Positions 22,262 through 33,528 of a stretch of DNA of 64,000 bases are shown here, in pieces. The stretch comes from Brachypterus glaber (lineage: Eukaryota; Arthropoda; Insecta; Coleoptera; Kateretidae). Every line of letters begins with the position of its first letter. Position 1 is the first letter of the stretch. The notes under the pieces are model-generated. The model saw nothing but the letters and a program-made list of their open reading frames with translations, did no database searches and was not told the origin of the DNA. Position numbers and translations under genes: made by a program. The stretch lies in assembly GCA_958510825.1 (NCBI GenBank), contig OY294050.1, positions 3,201,340-3,265,339 of the forward strand, written 5' to 3'.

Positions 22262-22650
22262 ATATCGATACCCCCAAGCAACAAAGCCGTAACTCATATA
22301 TTGTCATTTTTCACGACAGCTAAATTTCTAAAATATTTTTTTTTGTTATTTAAGGGTGGGTAAATGATTGAAGTGGAAAAGGAAGTCATGTGGTACATCA
22401 TTGGAAAGCTTATAAAATTCTCTATTTAACTGTTTAAGTATTTATTGTTTATTTGCTGTTTGTTTCTGATAATATTCAAGTTTAGAATTTCTTACTTTAG
22501 TGATTTTAAGTAAACTTTTGCTTAAAGTGGACTGTGGAGAAACCTGAGTAGTACCACCATGTGTGTCTTTTTTCAAGGCGTTTACCTACGAGTATAACTC
22601 AAAATGGGTCTAACTTGAGTTACATCCTTGTTGCTTGGGAGTGTCGATAT
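22262..22650. mobile_element. MITE with CCCAAGCAACAA termini
   Basis: Left end ATATCGATACCCCCAAGCAA then CAAAGCCGTAACTCA. The right end GAGTTACATCCTTGTTGC then TTGGGAGTGTCGATAT is the inverted copy with a few mismatches, giving TIRs of about 35 bp and a total of 389 bp. No coding capacity, no certain target duplication. Confidence 0.7.
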
Positions 22651-22740
22651 ATTGTTAATAATTAACAATTATTGTTGGGTTATTAATGGTAATTTAATGG
22701 GATAAAGGTTTAGAACTAATGGTGTAATAAATATTGTACT

Positions 22741-23564
22741 ACACGGTAAAAATAAATTACACTAAATTACATAGTCCGTAAATGGTAATATGTTGCCATA
22801 GACCGGAATGGTAAAAATTACATAGTCCATAATAGTAATATTTTGCATAGACCGGAACGGTAAAAATTACATAGTCCAGAATGGTAATATTTTGCATAGA
22901 CCGGAACGCTAAAAATTACATAGTCCAGATTGGTTTGGACTTTTGAAATTTGAAAAAAAATATTTACTACTTAGAAAATGTTTGTTCAAAATTACAAGTC
23001 TGTGTCAAAGCTTTTTTGAAATATCGTAACGTTAAGTTTATTTGGTTTGATAATCCAAACGATATGCACCCTTAATACGAGTATAAACTGCTTACATATT
23101 TCTTTAAAGATCTATTGGTTGATAAAGATCGTAATTTATAATGAACGTAAATTTTAGGCCACAAATAAAGCATTTAAATATCGTACATAAATAATATTTA
23201 CCTTTTTTTACACTTTTAACACTTTAACCTAGCAGTATGCGTCGCTATCTCTCTAACAATAACAAAATTAAACGGTCCGTCTCATTATGCGACGCCTTCT
23301 TGGTTATTGTCCAAAGCGCACGCGCGTCTTAAAATAACATAGCCCGACATTGTAAAATCCTGTAAAAATATGTAAATTAATCTAATTATATTTCTTTACA
23401 TTATTTTACATTCTTTTACATTATTTTACATTTTTTTACATTCTTTTACATTATTTTACATTCTTTTATATTATTTTATATGAATTCATGGATAGTAAAT
23501 TTATTATTCCGTACTATGTAAATTTATGTATTTTTACATTATTTTACATGCATTTTTACAGTGT
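22741..23564. mobile_element. TA-flanked element with ACACGGTAAAAA/TTTTTACAGTGT ends
   Basis: Ends are ACACGGTAAAAA and TTTTTACAGTGT. If the element is taken as CACGG...CAGTG, it is flanked by TA on both sides, as for Tc1/mariner-type insertions. It carries a 50-bp tandem repeat (22769, 22820, 22869, 22919: ACATAGTCC...GTAATATTTTGCATAGACCG, approximate) and, near the right end, a tandem of TTTTACATTA-like decamers (23392-23480). No coding capacity. Confidence 0.6.
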
Positions 23565-23872
23565 ATACTCCAAAAAAAATTAGACAAGAAGATTTTTCGT
23601 TTAGATACCTAAGTACTGCACTGGTTTTCATCGGAAATTGCAATTAGGCCTTTGCATGCCAGTATATCATAATTTAAGTATAGGTTACAGCACCGCAACT
23701 ATTTATGAGCTATTTTTTTAATAATGTATTTTCCGCGTTACCTCCCGATTTCACTTTATTTTCCGATTAATCATCTTTAAATTTGCATATCGACGAACCA
23801 ATTAAATAATTAATTTACATTGTATAGAGTCACATTATCTATGTATGTAATTTCACATAACTACTAGTTTTT
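23565..23872. other. unassigned sequence
   Basis: No feature recognised. Confidence 0.5.
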
Positions 23873-24525
23873 ACATCGGCACTTAGTGCTACTGAGTGCC
23901 GATGTATTGAAATCTTCGCCGAAAAGTCAAAATCTTTGACCACGTTTTTTTCACATTTCTCGACGTTTTAGACCATTCTGTCGAAATCAGTAAAAAAAAT
24001 TTTTGCGTCCGTCTGTCTGTCTGTCTGGGTATAAACTCTCTAACTCCATTTCTACATGAGATATCGACTTGCGGTTTTTTGCATATTGTTTCTTATCGAA
24101 TTCCAAAGAGCTGTTTAGATTTTGGGGGTAAACGATTGGGGGTAAGAGGGTAAAAATAGGGTAAAAATCCTATTTTTAGCGTTTTTTGTTTATAATTAAG
24201 TCAATTATTATTGTATTTGGTTAATTTAGCACTTATATAAAAGTTAATTTTAAATTGGTCAAAAAATGTTATAAACAACGTTTTCCTAAAACGCATTGTT
24301 TTCGAGATATTGGCGTTTAAAGCAGTAAAAGGTTTTTTTAGCATATCTCACATAATTATAACCCGATTTCAAAAAATTATATTTTAAATAAAAGCTCTTT
24401 TTAAGACAGTTGTTTGCTAGAATATAATGTTTTAAAGATACAGAATTTAAAATCAAACAAAACACCTAGTTTGAAATTTGCAAACTAGATGGCTCTAGTG
24501 TACAATAGTGCCGATGTTTTGACAG
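23873..24525 (+). mobile_element. ~650-bp ACATCGGCAC element, copy 1
   Basis: Starts ACATCGGCACTTAGTGCTAC, with a terminal hairpin where GTGCCGATGT follows at once. The far end is GTGCCGATGTTTTGACAGG, so it has short terminal inverted repeats. It contains CTCGACGTTTTAGACC, a GTCTGTCTGTCTGTCTG run and ATTGTTTTCGAGATATTGGC-like text. An inverted second copy lies at 30391-31050. No open frame of note. Family identity unknown. Confidence 0.75.
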
Positions 24526-24571
24526 GGTGCTTGCAACGTTTCATCTAGTTTAATAGTATATTATTTAATGA

Positions 24572-24670
24572 GCGTATAATAATTCCTATTAATCAATGAG
24601 GGTGAATTTTGGGACACGAGCCGAAAGGCGAGTGACCTAATCACCCGAATGATTAATAGCTATTATACGC
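24572..24670. mobile_element. 99-bp hairpin element
   Basis: Left arm GCGTATAATAATTCCTATTA then ATCAATGAGGGTGA. The right arm TCACCCGAATGATTAATAGC then TATTATACGC is the reverse complement with about four differences. The loop is GC-richer (ACGAGCCGAAAGGCGAG). Confidence 0.8.
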
Positions 24671-24740
24671 AAGTAGAATACTATACGGTCGTTTTAAAAT
24701 TTAAACGGTTTATTTATACAGACCAGTGATTAATAGTCCA

Positions 24741-24845
24741 ATTAGGCTAACGTCATTAGGCTAACGTCATTAGGCTAACGCCATTAGGCTAACGCCATTA
24801 GGCTAACGCCATTAGGGTGACGCGATTAGGCTAACGCCATTAGGC
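24741..24845. repeat. 14-bp tandem repeat, ~7.5 copies
   Basis: Unit ATTAGGCTAACGCC (early copies ATTAGGCTAACGTC, one diverged ATTAGGGTGACGCG). Nothing suggests a spacer-repeat structure, so it is a minisatellite. Confidence 0.92.
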
Positions 24846-25374
24846 ACTTAACTTATTTCATGCGATGACTCGATTTATAGAGGAAAACATTATTTAACTT
24901 TGCGTGTGCATTTTTCGATCCATCCCACTTTATGTTGTGAAAAATTAGTTTTATCTTCGTATATAAACTATTACGTTTTTTAAGTTTGAAACCGTGTACA
25001 TTAGTATCGGCTAGCGGAAGTCGGTGATTTAAGATAGGAAAAAAGGTATGCAAAATGATTGTACCATACAATCAACACAGCTGTAAAGTAATTAAGATTA
25101 GAATATTTACTTTGATATTTAAGTATGTTAATTATTTCGAAGAAGAATAATTCGATTTATATATTTCTTTTAATGCAAATTGCAGGGAAAACTAATTTTT
25201 GTATATCGTGGGAATATGGGGTTTCATATGTTTACATATTAAATTTGTATATCTTACCATCAATAAATAGCTGTTTTCAAAAAATCATCATCAATAGTTT
25301 GTTTGGGTCTTTAAGAGACAGGCGCAGCCTATGGCTCATTTATCTAAAAAAATATTTAATCTGAATTGAAAGTT
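24846..25374. other. unassigned sequence
   Basis: No gene or repeat recognised before the LINE 3' end. Confidence 0.45.
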
Positions 25375-26764
25375 GGGGCAGTGAGTCTATGCTCACTGAT
25401 GCGAGTTGCATCTGTCATAATTTGGGGGGAGTGAGTCTCTGCTCACTGATGCGAGTTGCATCTGTCATAATTTGGCGCTGTGGAGTGGGTGGGAGGGGGA
25501 TGGGGAGGGATGTGATAGGGAGAGGAGGGATGTGCGGGAGGAGTGAGACTATCTCACTGATGCTGGGAATGCATCTGTCCTGTATTAGTGGGTACCATTA
25601 CTGGTTGAGGACGTTTTTGATCTTTTTGTGAGTGTTGTGTATTTCATGATCGTAATCTAGAAAGTTTGAAATGAGGGGGTTTGGGTGATCTAAATTGTCT
25701 TGTATAAAAGACGTGCTGTAGCGGATGATTTCCGTTTTTAGGAGGGGCATTTCGAGATCTCTGTGTATCTGGTTGTTCCTCATGAACCAGGGGGCATCGA
25801 GGCATATTCTGAGTGCCTTGTTTTGGAAGGCCTGAAGTTTTGCTGAGAGCGCTTTGTTAAGGGTGATTTTATTCCAGGCTGGGGCTCCGTAAAGAAGTAC
25901 CGGCTTTAGGGTTTGGTTGTAGAGAAGAAGTTTGTTTTTAATGGATAGGGGACTCTTTCTGCCTATTAAGGGGTAGAGTTTGGAGAGGCGGCAATTTGCT
26001 ATTTGGAGGGTGTTTTTGACGTGCTGATCCCACGTCAAGTTTTTGGAGATTGTAATGCCGAGGTATTTGGCATGGTTTTCCCAGTTAATGGGGTGGCCAT
26101 TTATCTGAATGGGTTGGGGTGGGCCTCTTCTAATCCTAGAGATTAGGATGCCTTTGGTTTTATTGGCGTTTACTTTGATTTTCCATTTGGAGAACCATTT
26201 GATTAGGGCATCCATTTGGCGCTGGAGGGCGATATGGATGCGCTGGGGGTTTCTGGCTTTTGCTAGGATGCCGGTGTCATCGGCGAACAGGGCTAGTTCA
26301 GTGCCCTGTGTTTTTGGAATATCTGCCGTAAAGAGGTTGTACAGAAGGGGGGATAGTGGGGAACCTTGTGGAACGCCAGCTCTGATGCGGCGGGTGTTGG
26401 ACTTACAGTCGCCTATTTTTATCTGAAAATCTCTGCCTTTGAGGAAGGAGGCTATGAGTTTGGTGATGCCTGGGGGGAGGCCGAGAAAGTGGAGTTTGGC
26501 TACAAGACCTTTGTGCCAAACCTTATCGAAGGCTTTTGCGATGTCCAGGAGGATCAGTCCCGCGGCTTCGCGCCTATTTAGTCCGTCCGTTACAGAGTCT
26601 ACCAGGCGAGCTACCTGGTGGACTGTGGAGTGTCTGCTTCGGAAGCCGAATTGCTCATTTGGAAGGAGATTTAGTTCTTCAACAAGAGTTTGAAGTCTGG
26701 TTAGAATGACTTTCTCGGCTATTTTGCCTAGGGAGGAAAGGAGGCTTATGGGGCGGTAGCTTTC
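25375..26764 (-). mobile_element. 5'-truncated jockey-like LINE
   Basis: On the minus strand the element runs from a truncation point at about 26764, through the reverse-transcriptase ORF (stop at 25598), to a 3' region ending near 25375. The 3' region holds a 50-bp tandem duplication (25381 and 25431 starts, GTGAGTCT.TGCTCACTGATG) and a third, diverged partial copy near 25542. The block is much richer in G and C than its surroundings, which fits an insertion with its own codon use. The truncation point abuts an A run (26766-26781). Confidence 0.88.
25598..26764 (-). pseudogene. jockey-like reverse transcriptase, 5'-truncated
   Basis: The uninterrupted frame from 26800 has 400 codons, the first twelve being flanking A/T sequence. 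RNA-directed DNA polymerase of a non-LTR retrotransposon copies element RNA at a nicked chromosomal site. Visible motifs: S-Y-R-P-I-S-L-L (residues 14-21), F-G-F-R-S-R-H-S-T (51-59), motif A with the first catalytic aspartate L-L-D-I-A-K-A-F-D (84-92), A-G-V-P-Q-G-S-P-L-S-P (141-151), the F-A-D-D catalytic box (172-175), N-K-T-K (213-216), Y-L-G-I (246-249) and L-Y-G-A-P-A-W (303-309). The part before the palm (endonuclease, and ORF1) is missing, so the copy cannot move by itself. The frame is otherwise intact to its stop at 25598, which points to a rather young insertion. Jockey clade is inferred from motif style. Confidence 0.9.
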
Positions 26765-26830
26765 AAAAAAAAAAAAAAAATAAATATATATATTAAACAT
26801 ATTTATAATATGATTTATATTATTATTACA

Positions 26831-26972
26831 GGGGCGGATTTATTTCATTTTAAGGGGGGGCATCCATAAGAAAAAAAATTGTGCATTCACCAAAAATAAA
26901 TTTTCTATGCTAATATATCTTGCTGGGGGGGGGGGGCATGGCCCCCATGGCCCCTCCCCTAAATCCGCCCAT
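26831..26972. mobile_element. hAT-like MITE with CAGGGGCGGATTTA end
   Basis: Left end CAGGGGCGGATTTATTT; right part CCCCTAAATCCGCCCATG holds the inverted TAAATCCGCC. C runs and G runs (GGGGGGGGGGG at about 26927) lie inside. CAGGGGCGGATTTA-type termini are common in hAT MITEs. I could not find a clean 8-bp target duplication. Confidence 0.65.
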
Positions 26973-27770
26973 GGCCGGCTATAATGTGTTATTTATTTAT
27001 GCTGGTGAATAAAATTATGTTCTAACCACATGAGAAAATGACATTTCCAACTCTATGCTAATTTTCTTGTTAGGTTAGAAATATACTATTACTTGCCAAA
27101 AAATCTATTATTGACGATTGTGAAGAGTATACAACAAAATACGAATAACTACGTTTTTCACTGTTTGTTTTTTAATTAACCCAAATATTTTTTAAAAATG
27201 GATCTATTCATTTATTTGTTTTCTGAAAAAGGCATTAGCTCTAATTCAATTTTATTAATTCCATGCCCTAGGGAGATAATTAGAAAGAACACCTACGTTA
27301 TTAGGGAGGAAATGTCCATAAAATTAATGGCCTGAACATATTTTTATACATGTATCCTATAGGAAAAGAAAGAATAGAGAATACAACTTTCTCCATCATT
27401 AGGTTAAAAAACCTAATTCCATTGTTGATATCAAATAAAAGGTGATAGTTTTCTCAGAAAATTTTTCTGAATATTGGTCGTTTGACAATATTTTATTGTT
27501 TTGCAAGAAGTCAAAATCCTTTAGGATCCACATGTTTAAAAAAAAAATATAGATTTTTTTTTTTGGTTCTTTTATTTCATTTTTATTATTTTTTTTTTAA
27601 TAGGTAGTATAACTTTGTTTCCAGTAAATACAAAAAAACTAAATTCAAAGATACCAAAATCCGTATTTTTTGAAAATATAGAGTATGGGATCAGCGCGCT
27701 GGTCTAACCTTGTCAGTAAAAAAATCATATTTTTGTTTTTATACATGCACTGTGTCTGTTCTGTCTTATT
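26973..27770. other. unassigned AT-rich sequence
   Basis: No gene or repeat recognised. Confidence 0.5.
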
Positions 27771-28000
27771 GTTTAACCTCGTACTATTTTACTTAATTAA
27801 GCATCCCCTAAGTCCAGGGCTTGTGTGTGCTAGTAGTAGAGGGAAATACCGGCTTATACTGACTTTCGAACCAGTTTTTATAGGAAGTGCCCGCTTCACT
27901 TACGCCTTCGCCAAATTTCAATTATTAATTAACTGAAAAAGGCAAATCGACGCCAGTGAGAATCGAACTCACGCGGTAGACCACTACACCAATCCTCCCA
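27771..28000 (-). mobile_element. tRNA-derived SINE, copy 1
   Basis: On the minus strand the head reads GGATTGGTGTAGTGGTCTAC, with a pol III A box (TGGTGTAGTGG), then GTGAGTTCGATTCTCAC, a T-arm with B box (GTTCGATTC). The body includes TTCAGTTAATTAATAATTG and CTACTACTAGC-like text; the 3' end is GAGGTTAAAC. The anticodon-side segment between the boxes is missing here compared with copies 2 and 4. Confidence 0.85.
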
Positions 28001-28002
28001 TA

Positions 28003-28158
28003 CTGTCAAAAAAAAGTTTACATATTCGTCCATGTAGATCTAAATTGACACGGAATCGTCTTAAAATGTGCAAAATTGTGTAATTTTAACACCTTTTTCG
28101 TAAAAACTTCACAATTTTACACACGGACGAATGTGTAAACATTTTTTTCCAGTGTGTT
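28003..28158. mobile_element. small MITE abutting the SINE head
   Basis: Inverted ends AAAAGTTTACATATTCGTCC and GGACGAATGTGTAAACATTT, outermost ACTG/CAGTG. It starts within 3 bp of the SINE 5' end, so one element probably inserted at the edge of the other. Confidence 0.75.
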
Positions 28159-29159
28159 AAGTTAACAACAAGAATTGGCGACAGATGAAACTGGAAAACA
28201 AATTTAAAATTACCACTAGTAAAATCGTCTATGCATGAAATTGAAGAGGAAAGTAAGTAAACACTAAGGTAATTAAGGGTTTTATGCTTATGACGGCATT
28301 AAAAAATAAATTTTTAATATACAAGGTGTCTCAACGAAGCCGACTCGGTCGATATATAGTAAAGTATGCACTTTAGAGAAAAACTTTAAAGGGAAAAGTT
28401 GTATGGTTTAAAAAAGGCACATTCTAAAAATATTTTGAAATATACAGAATGGTCATCCTAGGGTGGGCAACATCTGACTTAATTTTTTTTTAAATGGATT
28501 GATATATTTTTTAATATGTCCAAAGTCCAAAACCATCTTATTTTTTGTTCCAGGGGGATTTTTTTAAGCTAAAATTAAGGTCGGCAAAGCACTTGCAGCA
28601 AGAGGTTTGGACTTTTTTTTGTGTTATTTTTTTTTTAATTAATTATAATTATTAATATTTTTTTGTAATTTTTTATTGCTGTGTACTTTTTATTATTTAT
28701 TTAAGTATTTTAAAGCCACATCTGTGAGCAATCGAAATAAAAAAGGTAATAGGACAGTTTAAAGCTAACTGTTTTATTTATTTTCTCACAAGTTGTAAAT
28801 AATACTTAATTAACAATTATACCGTCAATTAAATTTGATGAAATAAATTTATTTTCTTACCTATTTTCATTTTGAAGGGGAAATATAAAAGTTTTAATTG
28901 ATTTTATTAGTACACTTAAGCTTAATTAACAAGACATTTTTTAAATACGTCAAATAAACGTTTACCCTTAAAGTTAAATAAAAATATAACATATCTTAGA
29001 GTGGCCAATAAAAAATTGATTTTTAGGGCACTTTCTTAAATTATTCTAATTTGTCAAAAAAGTATGTGTAATAATTTTTTTTTTAAGTATCATCATAACA
29101 TAACTATATTAAAGAAGGACAAAAATTTTTAATTTTAAACAAAATTATAAAAATATTAA
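28159..29159. other. unassigned; ACAAGGTGTCTC terminus near 28325
   Basis: TATACAAGGTGTCTCAACGA at about 28320 looks like a transposable-element end of the ATACAGGGTG type. The rest is AT-rich and unassigned. Confidence 0.35.
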
Positions 29160-29747
29160 TTTATTATTCCATCAATCTATTTTCTAATCATCGTACAGAG
29201 TGATATTGGTAGACTGACAGTTTCGGGCTGCTGGCCCTCTTCAGTACCAAGAGTCAACTCTGCACGCTGATTAAGAAAACGTTTTTAGACTTTACTCGCA
29301 AAAGGAATATAGCCATTAGATTGATGTAGACTTGTGCGCCATCTATTTCTAGATGTAGACAACTACTCATACCTCTCCTTATCTGGAGACTTTGAATGGT
29401 AGCAAGTTGAAGACTTGTGTGTCTCAAGCACATAGTACCACTAACGGGTGGTTAGACGTAAAATTATATACTATGTGCTTGAGACACACAAGTCTTCAAC
29501 TTGCTACCATTCAAAGTCTCCAGATAAGGAGAGGTATGAGTAGTTGTCTACATCTAGAAATAGATGGCGCACAAGTCTACATCAATCTAATGGCTATATT
29601 CCTTTTGCGAGTAAAGTCTAAAAACGTTTTCTTAATCAGCGTGCAGAGTTGACTCTTGGTACTGAAGAGGGCCAGCAGCCCGAAACTGTCAGTCTACCAA
29701 TATCACTCTGTACGATGATTAGAAAATAGATTGATGGAATAATAAAA
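29160..29747. mobile_element. 588-bp near-perfect palindrome
   Basis: Arms 29160-29437 and 29469-29747 (about 278 bp each) are nearly identical inverted copies, and the 31-bp loop is centred at 29453. Outer ends TTTATTATTCCATCAATCTA and TAGATTGATGGAATAATAAA. Arm blocks include AGTACCAAGAGTCAACTCTG and ATCTATTTCTAGATGTAGAC. I see no arm mismatch on reading through by eye. No coding capacity. A decayed relative is at 54055-54145. Confidence 0.93.
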
Positions 29748-30012
29748 TAACTATATTAAAATTTTGACAGGTTTAAGAGTTGAATGTTGAGTAATAAACG
29801 CTTTTTTTTTAAGTTTTTGTATGTAAATCTGATTAGATTTTGGCATTGAGAACGTTCAAGTATTACGTAAAAATTATAAGCAATTTAAAAGACTTGTAAA
29901 AAATGAAGTAAGGGTGAATGAAGCTAAATTTTTAAAAAAAATTGATAACTAGTTACTTTTATTCAGTGAAATTAATAAATAAATAAAAATAGCCTCTAAA
30001 TAATTCTGATTT
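29748..30012. other. unassigned; partial GGGAACG-type end at about 29850
   Basis: GAGAACGTTCAAGTATTACG at about 29848 is an isolated terminus of the GGGAACG family. Otherwise plain AT-rich DNA. Confidence 0.5.
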
Positions 30013-30167
30013 GGGAGCGTTCAAGTATTACGTAACCTCCTAGGGGGGGTGGGGGTCATTTTAGAGTGTTGCGCCCATGTTAATGGTGTAGGAAAATAGC
30101 ATTACAGGGGCGGGGGTGGGGGTCCAAAATGGTCAAAATTTGCGTTACGTAATACTTGAAAGTTCCC
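30013..30167. mobile_element. GGGAACG-family MITE
   Basis: Termini GGGAGCGTTCAAGTATTACG and CGTAATACTTGAAAGTTCCC. The interior is G-rich (GGGGGGGTGGGGGTCATTTT) with GCGCCCATGTTAATGG, as in 33529-33670 and, inverted, in the tandem array. Confidence 0.85.
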
Positions 30168-30390
30168 ATTGATCAAAGTTTGATAACTTAGTCGAAATTG
30201 GGTAAAATACCAAATTTTTGTGTTTTTTTGTAATAACTTTTGAACTCTTTGGCCAAAAGTATTATTTTTTATTAATTATCCTTATAGACATGCTATTTAG
30301 CAGCATTAATGAGCCTGAATGTACCAATTCCTATACAAAATAAAATTGAATAAATTTAAATAAAAAGCAGCTGAAGAGTGGAAGCATCTT
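30168..30390. other. unassigned spacer
   Basis: No feature recognised. Confidence 0.5.
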
Positions 30391-31050
30391 GTCAAAACAT
30401 CGGCACTGCCTAATTTAAAACGTTATAAAATAAGAAGTTGTGTGAATAGGCAACCACTAATACACCTGCGTAATGCACAATTTATTAAAGCTTGAAAGTC
30501 TGTATCTCCAAAACGTTTTATTCTAGCAAAAACTGTATATAACATTTTTTTAGGGCCTAAAAAGAGCTTTCATTTGAAATATATAATAATTTTTTAAATT
30601 GGTTTATAAATAAGTGAGTTAAACGTTAATATCCCGAAAACAATGTATTTTAGGAAAAAATAACATTTTTTGAGCAATTTAAAAAATCTTTCATATAAGT
30701 ACTAAATTAATAAAATACAATAATACTTAACTTAATTATAACAAAAAAAAAACACTAAAAATAGGCGCCCTACCCCATTCTTACCCCCTTACTCCCAATC
30801 GTTTACTCCCAAAATCTAAGAGCTCTTCGAAATAAACAACATTAAAAAAACCGTTTGTCAATATCTTTATTAGAAATTGAGTTAGCGAGTTTACATACAG
30901 GCAGACAGAAGAACGCACAATTTTTTTTACTAATATCGACTCAGGAAGGTCTAAAACGTCGAGGAATGTAAAAGAACATGGTCAAAGATTTTGACTTTTC
31001 GGCGAAGATTTCAATACATCGGCACTCATAGGAGTACTAAGTGCCGATGT
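30391..31050 (-). mobile_element. ~650-bp ACATCGGCAC element, copy 2 (inverted)
   Basis: Reverse-complement relative of 23873-24525. It starts GTCAAAACATCGGCACTG, shares GGTCTAAAACGTCGAGGAAT, GACTTTTCGGCGAAGATTTC and a CAGACAG run, and ends with the hairpin ACATCGGCACT...AGTGCCGATGT (31016-31050). The two copies are clearly diverged. Confidence 0.75.
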
Positions 31051-32139
31051 AATAGTTTAGTTTGTTCTTGATTTAAAGGCTTATTTATTTATTTATTGAT
31101 GAGTTTTTGTACAAAGGCATGATAAGCCCCATATAAGCTTTAAGCTTGTGCTAGTTTATTTAAGTATTTTAAGAAAAAACTGAAAATCTTAAAACAGTAT
31201 TCCTGGAAATTGTGTCTCTGGTCCGGATATATCCAGAAAGTAAATAGTTCACTTTCTATTCCTAAACTCACTCACATAGCCCGTTTCTGAAGTATAATAT
31301 GGCTAATATATTTTAACAAGGGATCGGCAAAATGTCCCTTCTAACACCAAATTCGTATTCTGCATCATACTACTTTGGTTTATAAGGTTTAATCGACCAT
31401 ACCCTGTCCATAAACGGAAAAGTATCGTAAGTGATACAAAAATACAATGATGGTAGCTTTAAATAACAAAACCAGTATTTTGTTTGTCGGTCTATCTGTA
31501 TGTAGGTCTGTCGCTCTGTCCTTTTGTCTATCTGTTTGACATTCTCTTAGTAGATTTGCCTGCCCAAGTTTGAGAACGTTTTGAGCTAAATATTTTAAAT
31601 TTGGACCATAAATTCTTTCTGTCGGAAGTTCTTGACTAGTATTGCTTTTCGTAAAAATCAAAGGTAAAAACTATTATTTTTTGTCATAGGTCACTTGGCT
31701 AGAGGCAGACAAAAAGTCCATTATTCTATTTTATTATTTTTTTAGGTGAATTTTATACAGATCTTTACAATAAATTGAATTTTCAAAAAAAAAATCTTAT
31801 CTTATCGTAATATTTTCAATATTTTTATTTTTTATTTTTGTAAAAAATGAAGTAGAGAATTTTTTTTTTTTTGTTTTGAATAAAAAGTCGTATTTTATGA
31901 TCATTTGTCGTGTAGGGTCGATGTTGGGTCACTCTCTACAATGTCTATAAAGGTATCAGTGGATACCATGTTTTAGTATATTATTAATACACTAAACTAC
32001 CGTAACTACTTTGTCCACCGTCATTTATGACATAACTTTAGATTTTCCGGATCCATAGTCCGTAACTTTAGTAATAAAACTTAGATTAAACTGACTAATT
32101 TATCAGTAAAACAGCCTTTAACATTATTCCAAGTTGGAA
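31051..32139. other. unassigned; (TTTA)n near 31080
   Basis: A short TTTA microsatellite at about 31078-31099, and a pyrimidine-rich GTCTGTCGCTCTGTCC stretch near 31505. No gene recognised. Confidence 0.45.
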
Positions 32140-32222
32140 ATTGAATAATATATAAATAATATACAGGGTGTTTTCGATATATAAATAACATACAGGGTGT
32201 TTTTGGGTATATAAATAATATA
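32140..32222. repeat. short tandem repeat with ACAGGGTGTTTT
   Basis: TATATAAATAA.ATACAGGGTG and TTTT(C/G)G.(A/G)TATATAAATAA recur with a period of about 36 bp, two full copies plus a partial one. The ACAGGGTG phrase matches transposable-element ends seen elsewhere in the window. Confidence 0.65.
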
Positions 32223-32334
32223 AGAGGCGGTTTAAACCTGGCGTTTATGAAATGTACACATAGTGTACACAAAGCCATCGTATGTTGGCGTTATTATTGG
32301 AATAAAATTTATGTCAAATGTCAAATGTCAAATA

Positions 32335-33065
32335 TACACTATGACATTACAAAAAAAACACTTTTTATTTTTCAGATGCTCTATGTTGTTTCAATTGAAA
32401 AACTATGATTTCATACCAAATTTCAGGTTACTCGAACATTTTTTGACCCCCGCTCAACTCGGTGTAATGATTCAACAAAAACACAGGCACACACAGAAAA
32501 CGAAAAAAAGGTCTTGCCCACCAGACGTGACAAACATTTCTATACGTTTTTGTGGTCGACGAATCCGAATCTAGGGTTCATTTGGCAAGGTCAGATCGCA
32601 TTTCCTTCCTAACCTTAAAAAAGTCATAAAATGTATCAACTTTCATCACTTTTTTGAAGTTATTAACGAAATGGGATCTGAGCGAGTCACATCAACTCCG
32701 GATTTGGATTCAGCGACCCCAAAAAGGTATAGTTATCTTTATCTTGTCTGGTGGACCTTTCGTTTTTAAACTCAAAAAAGTAATGAAAAGTGAATCAAGC
32801 TTCATTCCTTTTTTAAGGTAAGGAACGAAATGCGATCTAACCGAGCTCGGTTTGGACTCGCTAGTCAAACCAACTCCGGATTCGGATTCTGGTGGATAAT
32901 ACCTTTTTTTTTTCGTGTGACTGTGTTTTTCTTGGGCGGGAGTCAAAAAATGTTCTAGTAACCTGAAATATGGTATTCAAGCATAGTTTTTCAATTGAAA
33001 CAACATAGGAGGGTGCATATGAAAAATTAAAAAAAAGTGTTTTTTTGCAAATTACAACTAATTTC
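32335..33065. mobile_element. ~730-bp foldback element
   Basis: Outer arms pair: CTATGTTGTTTCAATTGAAA (left, about 32381) with TTTCAATTGAAACAACATAG (right, about 32990), and ATTTCAGGTTACTCGAACAT with ATGTTCTAGTAACCTGAAAT. Inner arms also pair (GATCGCATTTC.TTCCT with AGGAACGAAATGCGATC). There are more mismatches towards the centre. Open frames of 65-103 codons on both strands are by-products. Confidence 0.75.
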
Positions 33066-33528
33066 ATTTGGAATAATCCTAATTTAATAATTTATTAAAA
33101 TCACAATATTTTGCTTATTAGCATCTGTGGTTAAGAGTTTAGTAAGAATGCCAAAACATGATTGATCTGTCTTAGCTGGGACACCCGGTAAAAAGGGAAA
33201 AAATATTGATATCAGTTAAAAAAAAATCTTTAATATTGTAGAGTTGGATATTTTTAAGACTTTTTTGCGTTTATTGTAAAAAGCAAATATAAAAAAGAAT
33301 AAATCTTGCTTAAAATAAAAAACACATGCTTACCCCTAATGTTACACACTATAAAAATAAAATGCCAAATCATCAAATGGATCTCATCCGCCCCCTTTAA
33401 AATAGATAGAGGCAAAGTTAAGACATTTATGTATTTCTATACGTACATAAGAAAAGGTTGCTGTTCGTCGATTAATACTTGTCTAGAATAATGATTGTGA
33501 ATATAAGTTTTTCCACTAGGGAACGTTC
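33066..33528. other. unassigned AT-rich sequence
   Basis: No feature recognised. Confidence 0.5.

Noticed and set aside
24741..24845. CRISPR-like regular repeat
   Set aside because: The 14-bp units are directly adjacent with no unique spacers; this is a minisatellite in a eukaryotic context.
26109..26693. Three plus-strand frames opposite the reverse transcriptase
   Set aside because: They are antisense shadows of the jockey-like ORF, which has all the expected motifs.
32263..33067. Frames of 65-103 codons on both strands
   Set aside because: They fall in the arms of one foldback element, so similar frames appear on both strands automatically.
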